From positions 8,943 to 20,083 of the forward strand of contig JAUJLZ010000011.1 in NCBI GenBank assembly GCA_030447125.1: DNA of 11,141 nucleotides, written 5' to 3'. The position numbers and the translations under genes were made by a program. Below the pieces are notes generated by a model that saw nothing but the letters and a program-made list of their open reading frames with translations, was not told the DNA's origin and did not search any database. Positions 6,364 through 11,141 of this stretch are shown piece after piece (position 1 is the stretch's first letter; the number at the start of each line of letters is the position of its first letter). The DNA comes from Acidimicrobiales bacterium. GTDB taxonomy: Bacteria > Actinomycetota > Acidimicrobiia > Acidimicrobiales > CADCSY01.

Positions 6364-6369
6364 TACGCT
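6364..6369 (+). promoter_or_regulatory. -10 element TACGCT for the PAC2-family gene
   Basis: TACGCT ends 6 nt before ATG 6376, giving a predicted leaderless start. The start codon is embedded in a perfect 12-bp palindrome GACCCATGGGTC (6371-6382). Confidence 0.6.
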
Positions 6370-6375
6370 CGACCC

Positions 6376-7239
6376 ATGGGTCACCTCCGCTGGATCGACG
6401 GCGAGCGACCCCGGCTCGAACGTCCCGTGCTCATCGCCGCCTTCGAGGGCTGGAACGACGCCGGTGAAGCGGCCAGCCTCGCCGCCCGATGGCTGAGCGG
6501 TCGCTGGGCGCCAGAACCCCTGGCCGAGATCGATCCTGAGGAGTTCTTCGACTTCACCTCCACCCGGCCTCGCGTGCGCTTCACCCACGATGGGGACCGG
6601 GAGATCGAGTGGCCGTCCAATGCCTTCTTCTGGGGCTCCTCGGGCTCCTCGGGCGGGGCTGCCGGCACCGACGTGGTCGTCCTGGTCGGCACCGAACCCC
6701 AGTTGCGCTGGCGCACCTTCTGCGCCCAGGTGGTCGACGTGGCCCAATCGATCGATGCCCGCCTGGTGCTCACGCTCGGGGCGCTGCTGGCGGAGGTCCC
6801 CCATTCCCGCCCCACCTCGGTCGTGGGCACGGCGGCCGACCCGGCGATCGTCGAGCGCATGGAGCTCACCCCCTCGACCTACCAGGGCCCCACGGGCATC
6901 GTGGGCGTGCTCGGTGACGCCTGCCGGGCCGCCGGACTGGTCGGAGCCTCACTGTGGGCGGCGGTACCCGCCTACGTGCCCGGCGCGCCTTCTCCCAAGG
7001 CGGCACTGGCCCTCGTCGAGCACACCGCCGAGCTCCTCGGCGTTCCCGCCATCGCCACCGATCTGGAGATCGCGGCTGCCGCCTACGAGCGCCAGGTGAG
7101 CGAGGTGGTGGCCGACGACGAGGAGATGACCAGCTACCTCGAGACGCTGGAGCAGCGCTTCGACGCTGACGAGGGCGTGCCCACCGCCTCCCTGGCCGAG
7201 GAGGTCGAACGCTTCCTGCGCGACCGTCCCGGGGAATGA
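6376..7239 (+). CDS. PAC2-family protein (proteasome assembly chaperone-like)
   Basis: A 287-residue cytoplasmic protein of the PAC2 superfamily, named after a eukaryotic proteasome assembly chaperone and common in Actinobacteria. Recognisable segments are PVLIAAFEGWNDAGEAAS (17-34), the strand DVVVLVGTEPQLRWRTF with its downstream helix (about 99-128), a Tyr-x-Gly-Pro-Thr-Gly-Ile loop near residue 173, and AVPAYVPGAPSPKAALAL (about 196-213). A helical acidic C-terminus rich in Glu/Asp follows. Whether bacterial members act on the 20S proteasome is not settled, and no proteasome genes are in the window. The ATG is supported by the -10 spacing. The next gene, a superoxide dismutase, starts 31 nt later with its own promoter. 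Confidence 0.87.
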   Translation: MGHLRWIDGERPRLERPVLIAAFEGWNDAGEAASLAARWLSGRWAPEPLAEIDPEEFFDFTSTRPRVRFTHDGDREIEWPSNAFFWGSSGSSGGAAGTDVVVLVGTEPQLRWRTFCAQVVDVAQSIDARLVLTLGALLAEVPHSRPTSVVGTAADPAIVERMELTPSTYQGPTGIVGVLGDACRAAGLVGASLWAAVPAYVPGAPSPKAALALVEHTAELLGVPAIATDLEIAAAAYERQVSEVVADDEEMTSYLETLEQRFDADEGVPTASLAEEVERFLRDRPGE

Positions 7240-7257
7240 GGCGCAGGCTGGCCACGG

Positions 7258-7263
7258 TACGGT
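7258..7263 (+). promoter_or_regulatory. -10 element TACGGT for the superoxide dismutase
   Basis: TACGGT lies 7 nt before ATG 7271 and decides that start over the in-frame GTG codons at 7262 and 7265. The arms TGGCCAC (7249-7255) and GTGGCCA (7265-7271) form a 7-bp inverted repeat around the hexamer and reach the first base of the start codon. Confidence 0.6.
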
Positions 7264-7270
7264 GGTGGCC

Positions 7271-7924
7271 ATGCGCCGACCCCCCCTCCCGCTCGCCGTC
7301 CTGGCCCTCTCCGCTCTCGCCCTGGTGGGCTGCACGAGCGAGGACGCCTCCGACAACGCCGACGCCGATCCCACAGAGGCCCCGTCTCCCAACGACTCCG
7401 TAGCCGAGGGGGAGGAGGAAGAGGAGCAGGAGGAGGACGTGGCCCTGACCGACGCCATGGGCAACGACGTGGGCACGGTCACCCTGTCCACCAGGGAGGA
7501 CGGGGTTCGGGTGGATGCCCGCCTGGAAGGACTGGAGCCGGGCTTCCACGGGTTCCACATCCACGACGTCGGCCTGTGCGAGGCCGACGCCCCCGACGGT
7601 CCCTTCACCACGGCGACGGGCCACTTCGTGGGCGAGGGTGGCACCCACGGTGACCACGACGGCGACCTACCCAGCATCTACGTCAAGGACGACGGCACGG
7701 CCCGGCTCACCGTCGACCTCGACACGTTCACGATCGACGAGCTCACCGCAGGTGACGGGGCGGCCGTGATGGTCCACGCCGGGTCCGACAACTTCGCCAA
7801 CGTCCCCGACCGCTACACCTCCTCGGAATCGGACCAGCCCGGTCCTGACGACATGACCAACAGCACGGGCGACGCCGGTAGCCGGGCCGCCTGCGGCGTG
7901 GTGGCGGCGGCTTCGGGGACCTGA
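7271..7924 (+). CDS. sodC: Cu,Zn superoxide dismutase, lipoprotein
   Basis: A 217-residue surface-anchored enzyme that converts superoxide to oxygen and hydrogen peroxide. The signal peptide ends in lipobox LVGC with Cys21. An acidic, low-complexity linker including EGEEEEEQEED (46-56) leads to the SOD domain (about 57-215). All expected ligands can be placed: copper His96 and His98 in FHIH, bridging His118 in GHF, zinc His126, His129 and Asp132, and copper His169 in VHAGSDN. The structural disulfide is Cys103-Cys208, and the active-site Arg is 205 in GSRAACGVV. The enzyme therefore looks fully functional. It converges on the M1 metallopeptidase gene with 33 nt between stop codons and no clear terminator. 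Confidence 0.95.
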   Translation: MRRPPLPLAVLALSALALVGCTSEDASDNADADPTEAPSPNDSVAEGEEEEEQEEDVALTDAMGNDVGTVTLSTREDGVRVDARLEGLEPGFHGFHIHDVGLCEADAPDGPFTTATGHFVGEGGTHGDHDGDLPSIYVKDDGTARLTVDLDTFTIDELTAGDGAAVMVHAGSDNFANVPDRYTSSESDQPGPDDMTNSTGDAGSRAACGVVAAASGT

Positions 7925-7957
7925 CCCTCGTCGCCTCCGTCCACCATGAGGTGTCGT

Positions 7958-9409
7958 TCAGGGCGCTCCGAAGGCGGCCAAGGTGGCATCGGCCTCGGGG
8001 AAGCGCTGGCGCAGGGCCACGAGCAGGTCCTCGGGGCGGGCGAGGTCAAAGGCGTGGGTGGCGGCGTAGAGGCGCAGAGCGCAGTCGACCCCGTCGGCGT
8101 CGCCCAGCGCCGCCAGCGCCTGGGCGCCCTGGATGTACACGCTGCGGTAGTAGGCACCTGGCCGGGCCTCCCAGAAGGCCATGGGCTGACCCACCTGGTG
8201 GCGTCCAGCGGAAGGGATCGACCGCGCCACCATCTCGTCGAGCGTGCCCTCGAAGCGGGCTTCGGCCCAGGTGGCCAGGCCCTCGTCGAGCCAGGGGTGA
8301 CGGCCCTGGTTGTTGCCCACCAGTGAGTAGAACCACATGTGGGCCACCTCGTGGGCGGTGGTGCGGGCGAGGGTGTCCGGCCCCTGCATGACGTGGCTCG
8401 GGTACTCGACCCCCCCGGACAGGCCCGGGGTCAGGGCGAGGCTGTAGGTGGGGTACGGGTGCGCCCCGAACCGTCGGGAGAAGTCCTCCAAGGCGTCGAC
8501 GACCTTGTCGAGGTAGGCCCCGGGGTCATCGTCGAGCCCCTCGTGGACCCCCACCGTGACCGCCACCGGGCCGGGAGCGTAGGCCGTCCCCTCGACCGTG
8601 CGGAACCGGCCGATGGAGATGGCGACGTCGCGCGTGGCCTCAGCCCGCCAGCGATCGCCCTCCCGGACGCCCGTGGCCAGGACCGAGAGCCCGTCGGGGA
8701 CTGAGATCGAGTAGTTGAAGTCGGCCACCGGCGCCAGAGAGGACTCGGCGAAGCCAGACGTGGGGGCGTCAGTGGCCCACCCGACCCCGGGTTCCCAGGC
8801 CAAGATGGGGAAGAACGAGCCGAGCCGGATGGCGTCGCCCTCTTGGGCCAGGCGGTCGTTGGACGCCCCGGGCAGGGTCAGTCGCCAGGGCACGGTCGCC
8901 TCGATCTCGTCGCCGGCTCGGAGCCCGGGCTCGAGGGGGACCACCAGGGTCGTGGGTTCGGGGGCCTCGGTGGGGACCGGAACGGGGGAACCGAGGAAGA
9001 CCGGTCCGGCCTCGAGGCGAGCGCCGGCGGCCGCGGGACGGGGACCGTTGGGCCAGAGCCGGAACACCAGGCGATCGGTGGCCAGGTCGGGGCGGAAGCG
9101 CACCGTCAGGCGCCCCTCCACCGCGCCCTCGTCGGGGAGGACCCGGACCGACATGCTGTAGCGGGGCCGATCGGGGTCGGGGCCGGCTTGGGCGGGCACG
9201 GCAGGGCAGGTGTCGGTCGCCGGTTGGGCACCAGCGAGGGGCAGGGGCGAGGGCGCGGTGGTGGTCGTGACCGGCTCCGTCGTGGTGGGACGGTCAGTCG
9301 GGGCCGAGACCGGGGGCCCCATCGCCGGCTGCGACCGACGAACGTCCCCCGCATCACTGCACGCGCCGGCCAAGGCCACCACCACGAGCAACGGGACCAG
9401 GCGTCGCAC
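7958..9409 (-). CDS. M1-family zinc metallopeptidase, lipoprotein
   Basis: A 483-residue exported peptidase related to gluzincin aminopeptidases. The N-terminus is a signal peptide with probable lipobox AGAC (Cys17) and a Thr/Pro-rich linker to about residue 75. An N-terminal beta domain (about 80-275) precedes the catalytic domain. The zinc site is HEVAH (353-357) plus Glu376 in WLDEGLATWAE, exactly the HEXXH-X18-E spacing. The substrate N-terminus motif appears as GGVEYP (332-337), and a transition-state Tyr is likely in the YYRSVYIQGAQAL segment. It is shorter than full aminopeptidase N because the C-terminal domains are missing, which is common in actinobacterial secreted members. GTG 9409 is the start that yields the signal peptide. 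Substrate is unknown. Confidence 0.88.
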   Translation of the reverse strand: MRRLVPLLVVVALAGACSDAGDVRRSQPAMGPPVSAPTDRPTTTEPVTTTTAPSPLPLAGAQPATDTCPAVPAQAGPDPDRPRYSMSVRVLPDEGAVEGRLTVRFRPDLATDRLVFRLWPNGPRPAAAGARLEAGPVFLGSPVPVPTEAPEPTTLVVPLEPGLRAGDEIEATVPWRLTLPGASNDRLAQEGDAIRLGSFFPILAWEPGVGWATDAPTSGFAESSLAPVADFNYSISVPDGLSVLATGVREGDRWRAEATRDVAISIGRFRTVEGTAYAPGPVAVTVGVHEGLDDDPGAYLDKVVDALEDFSRRFGAHPYPTYSLALTPGLSGGVEYPSHVMQGPDTLARTTAHEVAHMWFYSLVGNNQGRHPWLDEGLATWAEARFEGTLDEMVARSIPSAGRHQVGQPMAFWEARPGAYYRSVYIQGAQALAALGDADGVDCALRLYAATHAFDLARPEDLLVALRQRFPEADATLAAFGAP

Positions 9410-9415
9410 CCGCCC

Positions 9416-9421
9416 ATCCTG
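9416..9421 (-). promoter_or_regulatory. -10-like element CAGGAT for the metallopeptidase
   Basis: On the minus strand CAGGAT lies 6 nt before GTG 9409. It differs from TANNNT at the first base only, so this is a weaker call than the others. It lies back to back with the promoter of the divergent gene at 9466. Confidence 0.35.
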
Positions 9422-9453
9422 GCAGCCCGTCGTCCCCCCGCTCCGTCACCACC

Positions 9454-9459
9454 TACGGT
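9454..9459 (+). promoter_or_regulatory. -10 element TACGGT for the unknown gene at 9466
   Basis: TACGGT ends 6 nt before ATG 9466, giving a predicted leaderless transcript. An inverted repeat, GTCGGG (9458-9463) and CCCGAC (9469-9474), brackets the start codon. Confidence 0.55.
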
Positions 9460-9465
9460 CGGGAC

Positions 9466-9945
9466 ATGCCCGACTTGGTGTCCACCTGCATCTGGACGAT
9501 CACCCCGGACTTGGTCCTGGCCCTCGACCGTCGCTTCGGCGAGCCCGTCGACGCCTACGTGAACGGGTCGCAGGTCTGGCTGCGCGACGACGGCCCCGGT
9601 GGTCTGACCTTGGAGTGGCGCCTGCACCCCGTCGCCCGGTTCCGGCGGCCGGCGAGCACCTCCACCCACGAGCTCTTCGCCGCCGTGGCCCTGGCTCTGG
9701 CCAGCCACGTCGAACCGCCGGCGGCACCGGCGGCGCTGTGGGACGGGCTGGAGAGCTTCAGTGCCTACGGAGAGGAGGTGGAGCCGGCACCCCTCGCCGC
9801 CGCGGCCACCGCGGCACTGGGGGTCGCCCCCGACGCAGTCGGGCTGGCCGACCACCAGACCGTGGGTCAGCGCTGGGAGGCGACAGAGGGACGCACCTCC
9901 ATCATCACCGCCCTGCTCGAACAGCTGGCGCCGCCTCCCGGCTGA
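9466..9945 (+). CDS. Conserved-looking protein of unknown function
   Basis: A 159-residue acidic cytoplasmic protein that I do not recognise. No signal peptide, membrane segment or metal motif is visible. The first half looks like an alpha/beta fold: a helix ITPDLVLALDRRFGEPVDAYV (12-32), then a strand-rich part with SQVWLRDDGPGGLTLEWRLHPVARFRRP (35-62). The second half is Ala-rich and helical. Codon use matches the neighbours and the ATG has a well-placed -10, so it is a real gene. It is divergent from the metallopeptidase (56-bp gap) and its stop codon abuts the stop of the Nudix gene. Neither neighbour suggests a function. Confidence 0.75.
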   Translation: MPDLVSTCIWTITPDLVLALDRRFGEPVDAYVNGSQVWLRDDGPGGLTLEWRLHPVARFRRPASTSTHELFAAVALALASHVEPPAAPAALWDGLESFSAYGEEVEPAPLAAAATAALGVAPDAVGLADHQTVGQRWEATEGRTSIITALLEQLAPPPG

Positions 9946-10614
9946 TCAGCTCCGGGGCCGGGGAGGGTCGAAGACCACCTCGACGGGCTCCCCCCGGATC
10001 GCCGCGAAGGCGGCCGGTGCCCAACGGGACGCACCGGCCAGGGGCGCCGGCAGGTCGTCCTCGGCGAACCAGCCCACGTCGGCGCACTCGAGGGGATGCG
10101 CTCGCAACTCGCCCCCCGTCATGCGGCAGTGGAAGACCAGCGAGTAGAGCGGGATGCGGGAGAACCCGAGGCGCAGCCCGTCCAGCACGGCGATCAGGCG
10201 CTCGGGCGTGCAATGGATCCCCGTCTCCTCGTCCACCTCTTTGACCGCCACCTCGGCCGGTGAGTAGCCCACGTCGGCCCACCCGGTGGGATAGAGCCAG
10301 ACACCGGAATCGGCCCGCTGCACGAGGAGGATCTCACCTCGGTCATTGCCCACCACGGCACCCACGGCGGCTTTGGGAGTGACGTACCCGGCCACCCCCT
10401 CACCGACGGTCGCCATCCACCCCTGCACGAGCGCGGCCGTCACCGGCACCGGATCGATGGTCGCCGCCTGCATCTCGGCGGCGACCTTCAAGACCTCTTC
10501 GAAACGCTCCCGTTCATAGAGGCTGGTGGTGAAACCGAGGCCGGTCCGGGCGATGCCGGCCAGCGTCTCGCTCCAGCGCAGCAGATCGTGGACAGGGCCA
10601 AGCTCGGGCTCCAC
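9946..10614 (-). CDS. Nudix hydrolase with N-terminal Nudix_N-type domain
   Basis: A 222-residue enzyme expected to hydrolyse a nucleoside diphosphate linked to another moiety, such as ADP-ribose or a nucleotide sugar. Residues about 5-70 match the helical N-terminal extension of Nudix_N proteins (LLRWSETLAGIARTGL... YERERFEEV). The Nudix domain follows at about 78-215. The Nudix box is GWADVGYSPAEVAVKEVDEETGI in outline (111-133). The metal-binding EVDEE core is intact, but the first consensus Glu is Tyr and the Arg of RE is Lys. From memory, other members of this subgroup also lack that first Glu (GWADVG-hydrophobic-SP), so I do not read it as inactivation. The GTG start at 10614 is supported by a TAGCCT -10 7 nt upstream. 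Substrate is not determined. Confidence 0.87.
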   Translation of the reverse strand: MEPELGPVHDLLRWSETLAGIARTGLGFTTSLYERERFEEVLKVAAEMQAATIDPVPVTAALVQGWMATVGEGVAGYVTPKAAVGAVVGNDRGEILLVQRADSGVWLYPTGWADVGYSPAEVAVKEVDEETGIHCTPERLIAVLDGLRLGFSRIPLYSLVFHCRMTGGELRAHPLECADVGWFAEDDLPAPLAGASRWAPAAFAAIRGEPVEVVFDPPRPRS

Positions 10615-10621
10615 CCGGGTG

Positions 10622-10627
10622 AGGCTA
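10622..10627 (-). promoter_or_regulatory. -10 element TAGCCT for the Nudix hydrolase
   Basis: On the minus strand TAGCCT precedes GTG 10614 by 7 nt. The GTG is the end of a perfect 10-bp palindrome CACCCGGGTG (10612-10621). This supports transcription separate from the gene to the right, whose stop is 42 nt upstream. Confidence 0.55.
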
Positions 10628-10656
10628 GGCCGGACCGTCGCCCTGGGGTCGGCTCC

Positions 10657-11141
10657 TCAGGAGCCCGGGGCCCGAGGGCTGCGCCGAGGCCGGTCGGTGG
10701 CAGCGTCACCGGCGCCGCTCGATGAGGTCTCGAACCCCTGACCGAGGTTGGGCTGGTCGGACGTCTCCCGAGCGGGGGCAGCCGGGCCCGATCCGGCCTC
10801 GGCCAGAAGGTCGGCCAGCTCGTCGAGGGTGACCTCCCCCGGAGGTGGCCCCGGACGTGGCGCCGGAGGTGGCCCCGATGATGAGGACTTCACCGCCTCC
10901 GACGCGGTCGTGGCCGACCCGTTGCGCCCTCCGCCCGACTCGCCGTCGGGCCGGGGAGCCTTCCCCGTCTTGACGCCAGCGTCCGGCGGCTCGGGGCCCT
11001 CGGAGGGTCCCGTGTCGTTGGCCTCGGCCCCGTCGGGGCTGGGGGACGGGGGTTGCGACTCGTCCGCTCCCGCCGGAGGCCCACCCGCGGCTTCCTGCTC
11101 AGCGGCCCGCAGCACGGCCGGCGGCGGCTTCTTCTCGGCCC
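10657..11141 (-). CDS. C-terminal disordered tail of a leftward gene (partial), product unknown
   Basis: The leftward frame is open from the right edge to a TGA at 10657-10659, about 161 codons, entering the window as AEKKPPPAVLRAAEQEAAGG. Almost all of it is low-complexity and rich in Pro, Ser, Gly, Glu and Ala, which indicates disorder. One short conserved-looking helix, GEVTLDELADLLAEAG, lies in the second half. Codon use (very high G/C at third positions) supports coding. An internal GTG at 11115 is available, but the frame continues past it, so I treat the gene as starting outside the window. The recognisable domain, if any, would be upstream. Confidence 0.6.
   Translation of the reverse strand, partial: AEKKPPPAVLRAAEQEAAGGPPAGADESQPPSPSPDGAEANDTGPSEGPEPPDAGVKTGKAPRPDGESGGGRNGSATTASEAVKSSSSGPPPAPRPGPPPGEVTLDELADLLAEAGSGPAAPARETSDQPNLGQGFETSSSGAGDAATDRPRRSPRAPGS

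Noticed and set aside
5650..6375. Extension of the PAC2 frame upstream of ATG 6376
   Set aside because: It is antisense to the HlyIII gene and His/Gly/Arg-rich. A promoter element sits 6 nt before ATG 6376 and PAC2 homology starts there.
7925..7957. Terminator between the convergent superoxide dismutase and metallopeptidase genes
   Set aside because: Only a 4-bp CACC/GGTG pairing is visible in the 33-nt gap, which is too weak to call.
10122..10320. Nudix box variation (Tyr for the first Glu, Lys for Arg) as a sign of a dead enzyme
   Set aside because: The EVDEE metal-binding core is intact, and related Nudix_N proteins, as I recall them, share the missing first Glu.

Overview
The window comes from a high-GC actinobacterium. 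GC is about 70% and third codon positions are nearly all G/C. Starts are GTG or ATG, and almost no Shine-Dalgarno sequences are visible. A TANNNT-type -10 hexamer lies 6-8 nt before most start codons, which is the signature of leaderless transcription. The gene set (a PAC2-family protein, a Streptomyces-type citrate synthase, several lipoproteins with Pro/Thr-rich linkers) fits Actinobacteria, and I lean towards the Acidimicrobiia, but that is inference from style and not a marker-gene result. I see no mobile element, rRNA, tRNA or CRISPR array, so this looks like ordinary chromosome.

Layout, left to right. Positions 1-41 hold the first codons of a leftward gene that runs off the edge. Reading right are a lipoprotein PQQ-dependent sugar dehydrogenase (136-1362), a structured intergenic inverted repeat (1366-1429), an alpha/beta hydrolase (1465-2268) and a secreted lytic transglycosylase (2328-3386). 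A leftward cluster follows: a HlyIII/PAQR membrane protein (6291-5614), a CBS-domain/citrate synthase fusion (5584-4019), a GNAT acetyltransferase whose start is 4 nt past the synthase stop (4014-3577), and a probable small membrane protein (3535-3335) that overlaps the end of the transglycosylase gene. Reading right again are a PAC2-family protein (6376-7239) and a lipoprotein Cu,Zn superoxide dismutase (7271-7924). These face a leftward lipoprotein M1-type metallopeptidase (9409-7958). Divergent from it is a small gene of unknown function (9466-9945), whose stop codon abuts the stop of a leftward Nudix hydrolase (10614-9946). The right edge holds the disordered C-terminal part of a leftward gene that starts outside the window.

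How the genes fit together: four products act at or outside the membrane (sugar dehydrogenase, transglycosylase, superoxide dismutase, metallopeptidase), so envelope and periplasm-facing functions are well represented. The most distinctive unit is the leftward citrate synthase cluster. An adenine-nucleotide-sensing CBS pair is fused to the enzyme that admits acetyl-CoA into the TCA cycle, and an acetyl-CoA-dependent GNAT is tightly coupled downstream. Its promoter overlaps a 17-bp hyphenated palindrome that looks like an operator. The other item worth attention is the 1366-1429 inverted repeat, which can form two mutually exclusive (or pseudoknotted) structures.
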